The notes beneath the pieces are model-generated. The model saw only the letters and a program-made list of their open reading frames with translations, was not told where the DNA came from and did no database searches. Below are positions 41,787 through 48,783 of a DNA stretch of 58,022 nt, in pieces. The stretch comes from Mucilaginibacter sp. Its GTDB lineage: Bacteria > Bacteroidota > Bacteroidia > Sphingobacteriales > Sphingobacteriaceae. The stretch is taken from NCBI GenBank assembly GCA_016763755.1, contig JAESTD010000031.1:1-58022 (forward strand). Direction: 5' to 3'. The number at the start of each line of letters is the position of its first letter. The first letter of the stretch is position 1. The translations under genes were made by a program, and so were the position numbers.

Positions 41787-42713
41787 TTAATTCCGTTTAC
41801 GCAGCGGCACAGATTTTCTATCGGCTCGCGACTGTATTTTGGGGTCTACAAAACCATCATCGGCTTGCTGAGGTATGTTGCGCATATCAAGGTTTTCAAC
41901 AAACTGCCATTGGCCGTTTTGCAGGCGATAACCATCGTATGAGAGGTCAGGCCCAAAGGTTTCCGGTCGGTCTTTCATTTTCTCGTCGGGTGCACTAAGA
42001 TGGTCAAACACGATCAGATTTTGCTCCGACACGTGGCGTAATAGCATCGATACCTGGCGGGCATACTCAAACACTATGCGTTTTGCATTCTTTCTTTCTT
42101 TATCGCCTGTAAATACCGGCATGCCCAGTACAGGTTTATCTTCTCTATCGAAAGATAAAACCTCGATTACTTTTTTGGTTGAGCGAACATTATTGCCTTT
42201 CCAGCCAAGTAGCACGTAATAAGGCCTTGCTGCGCTAACGCGTACGATTTTATAGTATTGAGCGCCATACCATTTGCGGTTATCTGTTACAGTATCCTGC
42301 GGATTTTTTATAAAAGGTGTGTAATCCTCCAACGGGTACATCTGCAGACGGTCGCCGGTATTCATTTGTATGGTGCCGTAATAGCGGTAGCTGCCATCCT
42401 GGTTCATAACCGGCCAGGTAAATATTCTGAAACGGTTGTCAGGTGCATTTAATATGCTTACGGTTTTCAGTGAATCAAATTGAAAATTAAACGAATGGGG
42501 TACTTTCAATGCAGCAACCAACATGCGTATAAACTTATAGTTGGCGTTTTTGCGCTCCACATCAACAGTATCATTGATAAACTTTTTGCCAAGGATGCGC
42601 AAGCTATCCTGATACACGCGCAGGTTTTTGAGATTGGTAGCCTCATCATTGTGCTGTGCAAACGCTGTGTTTAGCCCACAAAAAAGAATAAGCGCAATTA
42701 AAAAACCTTTCAT
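41787..42713 (-). CDS. Exported protein of unknown function
   Basis: A 308-residue protein with a clean Sec signal peptide (FLIALILFCGLNTAFAQ). The mature part has alternating beta-type strands such as RFRIFTWPVMNQDGSYRYYG, IQMNTGDRLQMYPL and RPYYVLLGWKGNN, and a basic, Arg-rich C-terminus (SRADRKSVPLRKRN). I do not recognise a characterised family; short beta-rich Bacteroidota proteins with this NQDGSYRYYG/LLGWKG pattern are usually listed as hypothetical. It lies 60 bases downstream of the thiolase stop on the same strand, so co-transcription is possible, but the products share no evident function. Confidence 0.75.
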   Translation of the reverse strand: MKGFLIALILFCGLNTAFAQHNDEATNLKNLRVYQDSLRILGKKFINDTVDVERKNANYKFIRMLVAALKVPHSFNFQFDSLKTVSILNAPDNRFRIFTWPVMNQDGSYRYYGTIQMNTGDRLQMYPLEDYTPFIKNPQDTVTDNRKWYGAQYYKIVRVSAARPYYVLLGWKGNNVRSTKKVIEVLSFDREDKPVLGMPVFTGDKERKNAKRIVFEYARQVSMLLRHVSEQNLIVFDHLSAPDEKMKDRPETFGPDLSYDGYRLQNGQWQFVENLDMRNIPQQADDGFVDPKIQSRADRKSVPLRKRN

Positions 42714-42773
42714 TAAAATTTAAATGATATCTATTAACGATAAACCGCCTGCAAAATTATAGCAATTTGCCGT

Positions 42774-43952
42774 TTACGCAAGGTTTTCTATCACCAATGC
42801 ACTTGCGCCGCCACCGCCATTACAAATGCCTGCCGCACCGTATTTACCTTTGTTTTGCTGCAGCACGTTAATCAGCGTAACAATGATTCGCGCACCCGAT
42901 GCACCCAGCGGATGGCCAATGGCTACTGCACCACCGTTAACATTAACCTTTGCAGGATCAAGTCCCAATATTTTATTGTTGGCAACAGATACTACAGAGA
43001 ATGCTTCGTTTATTTCGTAAAAATCAATCTGGTCTGCTGATAACCCCGCTTTGTGCAAAGCCAGCGGGATAGCTTTTGAAGGCGCAGTAGTAAAATGCTC
43101 AGGCGCTTGTTGTGCATCTGCAAACGATACAACTTTTGCCAAAGGTTTTATACCTAAGGCATCAGCCTTCTCTTTGCTCATCAACACCAGGGCAGCCGCA
43201 CCATCGTTCAATGTTGATGCATTAGCGGCTGTAACGGTACCATCTTTCTTAAATACTGGTTTAATGAATGGGATCTTATCGAATTTTACCGTGCCAGGTT
43301 CTTCATCTTCGGCAAATAAAGTAACCTCACCTTTTCTATCTTTCAGTTCAACGGGAGTGATCTCGGCTTTGAATTTACCATCTGCCTGAGATTGCTGCGC
43401 CCGTTTGTATGATTCTATAGCAAAAGCGTCCTGATCTTCGCGGGTTACTTTACAGTCAACAGCGCAGAGCTCTGCTGCCGAGCCCATATGAAAATCATTG
43501 TAAACATCCCAAAGGCCATCTTTAACCAAACCATCGGTTATCTGGCCGTGGCCTAAACGGTAACCGTTGCGGGCTTTATCTAAGTAATAAGGCACATTGC
43601 TCATGCTTTCAAAACCGCCGGCAACAATTACATCATTATCGCCGTTGGCAATACTTTGGGCAGCAAGCATAATAGCTTTCATGCCCGATGCACATACTTT
43701 GTTTATAGTAGTAGCAGGCATATGTGGCAAACCGGCAAACACGGCAGCCTGGGTGGCTGGTGCCTGCCCCAAATTGGCCGACAATACGTTGCCCATGTAA
43801 ACTTCTTGTATATCCGATGGTTGCGAACCGGCCTTTTCAACTGCTGATTTAATTGCAATGGCACCTAATTGCGTTGCCGATAACGATGCTAAACTGCCAC
43901 CAAAACTGCCGATAGGGGTGCGGGTAGCCGATACGATATAAACTTCTTTCAT
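42774..43952 (-). CDS. Acetyl-CoA C-acetyltransferase (thiolase)
   Basis: A 392-residue thiolase II that condenses two acetyl-CoA to acetoacetyl-CoA or cleaves 3-ketoacyl-CoA. The nucleophile Cys87 lies in NKVCASGMKA, the histidine His347 in GGAVAIGHPLGASG and the second Cys377 in GICNGGGGASA. Length fits the AtoB/PhaA tetrameric type. No 3-hydroxyacyl-CoA dehydrogenase, polyhydroxyalkanoate synthase or mevalonate genes are adjacent, so the pathway is open. A -7 element (TAACTTTG) lies 33-40 bases before the start. Confidence 0.95.
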   Translation of the reverse strand: MKEVYIVSATRTPIGSFGGSLASLSATQLGAIAIKSAVEKAGSQPSDIQEVYMGNVLSANLGQAPATQAAVFAGLPHMPATTINKVCASGMKAIMLAAQSIANGDNDVIVAGGFESMSNVPYYLDKARNGYRLGHGQITDGLVKDGLWDVYNDFHMGSAAELCAVDCKVTREDQDAFAIESYKRAQQSQADGKFKAEITPVELKDRKGEVTLFAEDEEPGTVKFDKIPFIKPVFKKDGTVTAANASTLNDGAAALVLMSKEKADALGIKPLAKVVSFADAQQAPEHFTTAPSKAIPLALHKAGLSADQIDFYEINEAFSVVSVANNKILGLDPAKVNVNGGAVAIGHPLGASGARIIVTLINVLQQNKGKYGAAGICNGGGGASALVIENLA

Positions 43953-43984
43953 GATAGAAACAGCGATTTTATAATGGTTATGAG

Positions 43985-44019
43985 CAAAGTTAGGATTTTT
44001 AAATTACTATGCATGCATA
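43985..44019 (-). promoter_or_regulatory. Thiolase promoter region with palindrome TATGCATGCATA
   Basis: Reverse-strand TAACTTTG (43985-43992), followed by C, matches the -7 consensus. The perfect 12-bp palindrome TATGCATGCATA at 44008-44019 occupies the place where the -33 element would be, so a regulator bound there could control the thiolase gene. No TTTG is present. Confidence 0.4.
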
Positions 44020-44023
44020 ATAA

Positions 44024-44194
44024 TTATTCTGTATCCCTTTTTTTCTTCGCTGTTTTTTTACGCGCTTTTAAAGCTACCTGAAGCAGAAATTCTATTTGCC
44101 CGTTGGTGCTGCGAAATTCATCGGCAGCCCACAGCTCAACTTCTTTGAGCATATCCGGATTAATGCGTAAAACAAATGCTTTTTTCTCTGCCAT
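44024..44194 (-). CDS. Arc-like ribbon-helix-helix protein
   Basis: A 56-residue protein starting MAEKKAFVLRINPDMLKEVE. The layout is that of an Arc/MetJ-type ribbon-helix-helix DNA-binding dimer: a beta strand (KAFVLRI), helix A (PDMLKEVELWAADE), the turn RSTNGQ and helix B (IEFLLQVALKARKK), then a basic tail KKTAKKKRDTE. It begins 5 bases after the stop of the 179-residue gene, making it the third gene of the SPFH operon, and could autoregulate it. It is too short for many gene callers. No toxin partner is seen, so an antitoxin role is less likely. Confidence 0.8.
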   Translation of the reverse strand: MAEKKAFVLRINPDMLKEVELWAADEFRSTNGQIEFLLQVALKARKKTAKKKRDTE

Positions 44195-44199
44195 AACAA

Positions 44200-44739
44200 T
44201 TATTGGCCGGCCGCTGCGCCGGCTGCCTGTGCTTGCCGTAATAATATAAAATGCACGCCTATCATGGCTAATAAGCCTGTATCGGGTTTGCCTTGTTGCT
44301 GATTATCGGGTGATAAAATAACACTGAAAGCTTTCTTGATACTCCACGCTATCTGTTTCAATTCAAGGATATCACCATAGGGTTCGCTACTTAGTGTATA
44401 CGCGCGACTGAATAACTTTTTGAACAAGTAGGTGGCTTCAAAGCCGTTATCCATTCGCAAGGTTACGTCACGCGTCCAGGTGGCGGGTTCCAGTTCGCCA
44501 ATGGTTTCGTCCTCGCCACGGTTTAGCATCATAATACGGCTTAGCATTGATTTTCGCTTAATGGTGAACATCCCTGCGTTACTTTCAATGATGGCATAAC
44601 GCTTAAACGTACCTTTATAACTGAGGCGGGCATACATAAACTGACCGTCGCCCAATTGATAATACGGCCGCCACCAGCCAAAGCGGGTAACCGTAAGTTC
44701 GCTGGTACGCAGGCTGCCGATGTCTCTTAAAACGTCCAT
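44200..44739 (-). CDS. LURP-one/Tubby-like beta-barrel protein
   Basis: A 179-residue protein made of repeated beta hairpins: YYQLGDGQFMYARLSYKG, RYAIIESNAGMFTIKRKSML, RDVTLRMDNGFEATYLFKKL and YTLSSEPYGDILELKQ. This pattern, with a long hydrophobic C-terminal helix (TGLLAMIGVHFILLRQ), resembles the YxjI/LURP-one and scramblase fold, where the helix runs through a beta barrel. The assignment rests on pattern alone. It starts 4 bases after the SPFH gene and ends 5 bases before the ribbon-helix-helix gene, so the three are tightly linked. A role at the membrane with the SPFH protein is an inference. Confidence 0.72.
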   Translation of the reverse strand: MDVLRDIGSLRTSELTVTRFGWWRPYYQLGDGQFMYARLSYKGTFKRYAIIESNAGMFTIKRKSMLSRIMMLNRGEDETIGELEPATWTRDVTLRMDNGFEATYLFKKLFSRAYTLSSEPYGDILELKQIAWSIKKAFSVILSPDNQQQGKPDTGLLAMIGVHFILLRQAQAAGAAAGQ

Positions 44740-44743
44740 GCTA

Positions 44744-45604
44744 TTAATGGTAAAGTGTACCGGTGTTTACAATGGGGTTAACACTTTTATCGCCACAAAG
44801 TACAACCAGCAAATTGCTCACCATAGCGGCTTTACGTTCTTCGACTAATTCAATTATATTCTTTTCTTCCATTTTTTGCAGAGCCATTTCAACCATACCT
44901 ACGGCACCTTCTACAATCAGTTTACGTGCCGATATAATGGCGGCTGCTTGCTGGCGCTGTAACATAGCGTGGGCAATTTCGGGCGCGTAGGCCAGGTGCG
45001 AGATACGGGCTTCTAATACGTCTATACCCGCACGTTCTAAACGCTCGTTCAGTTCAGTTTCCAGCATAGCGCTAACCTGCTCTGCACCACCGCGCAGGGT
45101 AATACTCGCCGTATCATCTTCGTTAATATGATCATAAGGGAAAGAGTTAGCCAGGTGGCGCACCGCGGCCTCGCTTTGTATGTTCACGTATTGTATGTAA
45201 TTCTCTACCGCAAAAACGGCTTTGGCGGTGTCTTTAATTTGCCATACAATAACAGCAGCTATCTCTATAGGGTTACCTGCGTTATCGTTAACCTTTAGTT
45301 GCTGCCCGTTTAGGTTGAATGCCTTTAACGATACTTTCTTTTTTACAGTGAAAGGATTTACCCAAAAAAAGCCGTCTTGCTTAACCGTGCCGGTATATTT
45401 ACCAAAAAGGGTAAGTACTTTTGATTCGTTTGGATTTACTATAGTAAGGCCCGGTAGTATCAGGAAATAATTTACCACACAAATGATAACACCAATTGCG
45501 TGCTGCTGTGCCCAAAAGCAAAATGCGGCGGCGCCGGTTAATATCAATACTAAAACGAAGGCCAGGTAGCCAGATGGTGCTGTGATAACTCGTTCGGTGT
45601 TCAT
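44744..45604 (-). CDS. SPFH/Band 7 (stomatin/flotillin-like) membrane protein
   Basis: A 286-residue membrane-organising protein. Two hydrophobic segments near the N-terminus (residues 13-31 and 34-52) form a hairpin anchor. The Band 7 domain follows: VNPNESKVLTLFGKYTGTVK, QDGFFWVNPFTVKKKVSLKA, IEIAAVIVWQIKDTAKAVFA and the helical ELNERLERAGIDVLEARISH. The coiled-coil part has LQRQQAAAIISARKLIVEGA. These proteins form oligomeric microdomains and hold proteases or other partners. It is the first gene of the operon with the LURP-one-like and ribbon-helix-helix genes; a palindrome lies 18-37 bases upstream. Confidence 0.93.
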   Translation of the reverse strand: MNTERVITAPSGYLAFVLVLILTGAAAFCFWAQQHAIGVIICVVNYFLILPGLTIVNPNESKVLTLFGKYTGTVKQDGFFWVNPFTVKKKVSLKAFNLNGQQLKVNDNAGNPIEIAAVIVWQIKDTAKAVFAVENYIQYVNIQSEAAVRHLANSFPYDHINEDDTASITLRGGAEQVSAMLETELNERLERAGIDVLEARISHLAYAPEIAHAMLQRQQAAAIISARKLIVEGAVGMVEMALQKMEEKNIIELVEERKAAMVSNLLVVLCGDKSVNPIVNTGTLYH

Positions 45605-45622
45605 GGTTTTGTAGATTTAAAA

Positions 45623-45641
45623 TGATATCATAAAGATATCA
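45623..45641. promoter_or_regulatory. Palindrome TGATATC-N5-GATATCA upstream of the SPFH operon
   Basis: TGATATC (45623-45629) and GATATCA (45635-45641) form a perfect inverted repeat with a 5-base spacer (ATAAA). It lies just before the SPFH start codon and 76 bases before the divergent HD gene. Its size and symmetry fit a dimeric ribbon-helix-helix operator, and the operon encodes such a protein. Confidence 0.45.
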
Positions 45642-45691
45642 AATTTGGATTGATAAAAGCAAGAACAATTACGTAAAACAGAAACTTATGC

Positions 45692-45699
45692 TAATTTTG
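45692..45699 (+). promoter_or_regulatory. Bacteroidota -7 element before the 7TM-HD gene
   Basis: TAATTTTG fits TAnnTTTG exactly and lies 18-25 bases before the ATG at 45717. No well-spaced TTTG is found upstream. Confidence 0.38.
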
Positions 45700-45716
45700 A
45701 TTGGTTAAACACTGAT

Positions 45717-47783
45717 ATGGCAAAACTTACAACATCACGGCAAAAGGCTTTACTACGCAAGTATGCGCTAAACGTCAAGTTTTTAATGATGCTGGTGAGT
45801 ATTGTGCTCATTGTTTATACTTTACCTAAACAGGCTAAATTTGGCTACGAGTTTGAGAAAGGCCGCATCTGGAACCAGCGCGACCTGGTATCACCCTATA
45901 ACTTTGCCATCCTCAAAACCAACGCCGAAATTGATGCCGACCGTAAAGCCGCTTTAACTACGGTTACCCCGGTTTATCAGCGTAATAACGATGTCGGCGT
46001 ACAGCAACAAGAAGGTTTTAGGAACGACCTCGAGATAAAATGGCACAATGCTGGATTTCCGGATAAAATGAAGGCTATTTATTTACAAACCGGTCTTACT
46101 GTTCTTAATACGGCTTATGACATCGGAATACTTAAACTTAATTCAAAATATCAGATAGGGGGTAAAGATTACGGTGTTACCGTTTTAAGCGATAACGTAG
46201 CCGCCGACAAAAGTACTGCTGACCTTTTAACCCGCGAACGCGCTGTTGAATTTGCAGACGCTGAGATCGGTAAAGTAAAAACACTTGATAAGGCATTTTT
46301 GCTTGACCTGGTGCAAGACCGACTGGAACCTAACCTCTCGTTTGACGCAAAACTTACCGCCCGCCTTGAACGAGAAGTGACTGAGAATCTTTCCATCACC
46401 CGCGGTATGGTGCAAAAGGGGGAAACTATTATTACCAAAGGGTCCGTAATTAATGATGAAGCTTACCAAAAGCTGGCGTCATACAAAAAAGCTTTTGAAG
46501 ATAACTCCCGTAACAACGGTAATCGCGGGCTTGTGCTGTTAGGCCAGTTTTTACTGGCGGGCATCACCATATCATTGCTGATGATATTCCTGTACCTGTT
46601 CCGTAGGGATATTTATGAGGATAACCGTTTGGTGAGTTTGATATTATTGGTTATAACTGCCATGCTGGCCACGCTGTCTTTAGCTATAAAGCTGGAACTG
46701 CCAAACTTCTATTACATCCCTTATTGTATTGTACCTATCATTATCAGGATATTGTTTGATACGCGTTTGGCACTTAACATCCACCTGTTGGTAGTATTAA
46801 TAGCCGGTTTTTTTGTACCTAACAGCTTTGAGTTTGCTTTTTATGAGATAACGGCGGGTATGGTGTCTATATATAGCATCAAGAACCTGATAAGACGAGA
46901 GCAGTTCCTGATATCTGCGCTGATTATAACTTTTACTTACTTCGTGTCTTTTCTGGGTATCTCGCTTATTCGAGAGGGTTCTTTCGTCACTATTGATTGG
47001 GTAGAGTTTATACCCTTTGCAGTGAGTGTGCTGTTAACCCTGCTTGCTTATCCGTTGATCTATCTGTTTGAGAAAGTATTTGCCATAACATCGGAGTTAA
47101 CATTAATTGAGTTAACCAATACCAACGCACCATTACTGCGCGAGATGGCCTTCAGTGCGCCGGGCACATTCCAGCACTCGTTACAGGTTGCCAACCTTGC
47201 CGAGAATGCTATATATGCCATCGGTGGTAACGCGCTGCTGGTTAGGGCAGGGGCTTTGTACCATGATATTGGTAAGATGGAGAACCCATTGTTCTTCATC
47301 GAAAACCAGATATCGGGTTTTAACCCGCATGATAAACTGCCTTATGAGGAGAGCGCTCAGATCATTATCCGGCACGTAAGTAAAGGTATTGAGATGGCAC
47401 GCAAAGCTAATTTGCCCGAGATCGTGATTGACTTTATCCGCACGCACCACGGAAACACCCGGGTGGATTATTTTTACCAATCTTTTTTGAAGAATTTTCC
47501 CGAAAAATTTATAAACGAGAACATTTTTCGCTATCCCGGACCAATTCCATTCACCAAAGAAGCCGGTGTTTTAATGCTTGCCGACTCGATCGAGGCTGCT
47601 TCGCGCTCATTGAAAGAACCCGATGAAGAATCCATCAGCATACTGGTTGATCGCATTGTGAAATACAAACTCGACCAAAACCAATTGAACGACAGTAATA
47701 TAACTTTGAAAGATCTGGAAACGATAAAACAGATCTTTAAACGAATGCTGATGAGCATTTATCACGTGCGGATCGATTATTAA
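45717..47783 (+). CDS. 7TM-HD family membrane phosphodiesterase (PgpH-like)
   Basis: A 688-residue inner-membrane protein. After one N-terminal helix (FLMMLVSIVLIVYTLPKQ), an extracytoplasmic 7TMR-HDED domain spans about residues 45-270, containing GRIWNQRDLVSPYNFAILK and VQKGETIITKGSVI. Seven transmembrane helices follow (about 275-465). The cytoplasmic HD domain has the metal-binding pattern TFQHSLQVANLAENA, GALYHDIGKMENP and RTHHGNTRVDYF. Homologues in Firmicutes (PgpH) hydrolyse cyclic di-AMP, so a nucleotide second-messenger role is likely. It is followed by the tRNA-Ser promoter. Confidence 0.92.
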   Translation: MAKLTTSRQKALLRKYALNVKFLMMLVSIVLIVYTLPKQAKFGYEFEKGRIWNQRDLVSPYNFAILKTNAEIDADRKAALTTVTPVYQRNNDVGVQQQEGFRNDLEIKWHNAGFPDKMKAIYLQTGLTVLNTAYDIGILKLNSKYQIGGKDYGVTVLSDNVAADKSTADLLTRERAVEFADAEIGKVKTLDKAFLLDLVQDRLEPNLSFDAKLTARLEREVTENLSITRGMVQKGETIITKGSVINDEAYQKLASYKKAFEDNSRNNGNRGLVLLGQFLLAGITISLLMIFLYLFRRDIYEDNRLVSLILLVITAMLATLSLAIKLELPNFYYIPYCIVPIIIRILFDTRLALNIHLLVVLIAGFFVPNSFEFAFYEITAGMVSIYSIKNLIRREQFLISALIITFTYFVSFLGISLIREGSFVTIDWVEFIPFAVSVLLTLLAYPLIYLFEKVFAITSELTLIELTNTNAPLLREMAFSAPGTFQHSLQVANLAENAIYAIGGNALLVRAGALYHDIGKMENPLFFIENQISGFNPHDKLPYEESAQIIIRHVSKGIEMARKANLPEIVIDFIRTHHGNTRVDYFYQSFLKNFPEKFINENIFRYPGPIPFTKEAGVLMLADSIEAASRSLKEPDEESISILVDRIVKYKLDQNQLNDSNITLKDLETIKQIFKRMLMSIYHVRIDY

Positions 47784-47799
47784 AAATCTGATAATTTTT

Positions 47800-47829
47800 T
47801 TTGTCGGCATTGCCGAATTACTATATTTG
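47800..47829 (+). promoter_or_regulatory. Full Bacteroidota promoter for tRNA-Ser
   Basis: TTTG at 47800-47803 and TATATTTG at 47822-47829 (followed by C) are separated by 18 bases, a full match to TTTG-N17-23-TAnnTTTG. Transcription should begin near 47836, about 32 bases before the mature tRNA. This is the best promoter in the window. Confidence 0.8.
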
Positions 47830-47867
47830 CAGTCCCTGAAAAAGGGGGATGTTTCTTTAAAAAACAT

Positions 47868-47954
47868 GGTGAGGTGCCTGAGAGGCCGAAAGGATCAGTT
47901 TGCTAAACTGACGTACGGGAAACTGTACCGAGGGTTCGAATCCCTCCCTCACCG
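47868..47954 (+). tRNA. tRNA-Ser (anticodon GCU)
   Basis: An 87-base cloverleaf. The acceptor arm GGTGAGG (47868-47874) pairs with CCTCACC (47947-47953), then discriminator G. The anticodon stem TCAGT/ACTGA encloses the loop TTGCTAA with anticodon GCT at 47902-47904, reading AGC and AGU. A long variable arm (CGTACGGGAAACTGTACCG), typical of serine tRNAs, precedes the T arm GAGGGTTCGAATCCCTC. The 3' CCA is not encoded. Confidence 0.97.
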
Positions 47955-47978
47955 CATAAAGTATATCAACCTATGGAG

Positions 47979-48008
47979 AACGCCTCAAATCGTATGATTT
48001 GGGGCGTT
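47979..48008 (+). terminator. Terminator after tRNA-Ser
   Basis: AACGCCTCAAATC pairs with GATTTGGGGCGTT (one G-T pair) over the 4-base loop GTAT, then TCTGTT. It lies 24 bases after the tRNA. Confidence 0.75.
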
Positions 48009-48783
48009 TCTGTTATATATGTATTCCATTTTTATGCAATCCATCTTGATCTAAGCTATGTCTCTTGCGAGGCCTGATCAGCTCTTGTAAATAGGAACAG
48101 TTTATATTTATTTGGATCCCTTGCCGAGTTTAAGTTAAGGATTTTATATAAAGCAAATTTTTTAATGACGATGACAAAATAGCTCAACTTCCTGCAAATC
48201 GTGCTTAACTAACTGTCGAAATTTATTGTCATCATTGTTTTAGTACTTGGTCGGATCTAATCCTTCCGGGTTGATTTCAGGTGATGGGTCGTAAGGAAAC
48301 CCATCAGAGAAAAATTGATGAAGCCTCTCAAATTTGAGAGGCTTTTTACTTATCCGATGCTTTACTGTTTACGATCCACTACTCTTGATCGTCAACCAGG
48401 GGTTTTGATTTACGCTCATTGGTAAAATAAAATGCGGGACGCTGTATTTCTACAGTTAAATCTCTTTTAAGTTGTAAGCTGCAAAAAATGCTAAATGTCT
48501 TGCAAATTATCGTAAATAAATACCATAACGCAATGCATATTTTCGACAATTCCCATATCTGTTGTGAAGCGTTCTGATTTATAAGCGAATTATTTAATGA
48601 ATTGATAATCATAAAATTTGTCACTTAAACTAATTGCCTATGTAATAAACCCCTACTACTCGTCTTTTCGCCATCGGCAAATCGCTGATCACTTAGCCAT
48701 ATCATTCCATTATAATGCCTTAAGCAATAAGGGACTATGGTAAAATGAAACTGAAAAACTAATTAACTTTAAAAATCAATAGT
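48009..48783. other. 775-base gap between tRNA-Ser and the second susC, with possible gene remnants
   Basis: No convincing complete gene is present. On the reverse strand, a frame ending at 48379 closes with the natural-looking AFYFTNERKSKPLVDDQE. A second, start-less frame from 48368 to 48240 reads KKPLKFERLHQFFSDGFPYD followed by PSPEINPEGLDPTKY and a stop. Both look like C-termini of small proteins rather than random sequence. The terminator at 48321-48347 lies inside the second one. The last 180 bases before susC are AT-rich and presumably hold its promoter, but no exact TAnnTTTG was found. Confidence 0.35.
48321..48347 (+). terminator. Perfect palindromic terminator in the tRNA-susC gap
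   Basis: AAGCCTCTCAAA is followed at once by TTTGAGAGGCTT and TTT, a 12-bp perfect palindrome with a T tail (forward direction). No forward gene is recognised in the 310 bases before it, so the transcript it ends is unknown. Confidence 0.7.

Noticed and set aside
44024-44194. Antitoxin of a toxin-antitoxin pair
   Set aside because: The ribbon-helix-helix protein has no adjacent RelE/ParE- or PIN-type toxin; its operon partners are an SPFH and a LURP-one-like protein.
47868-47954. Integration site at the 3' end of tRNA-Ser
   Set aside because: No duplicate of the tRNA 3' end and no integrase were seen downstream within the window.
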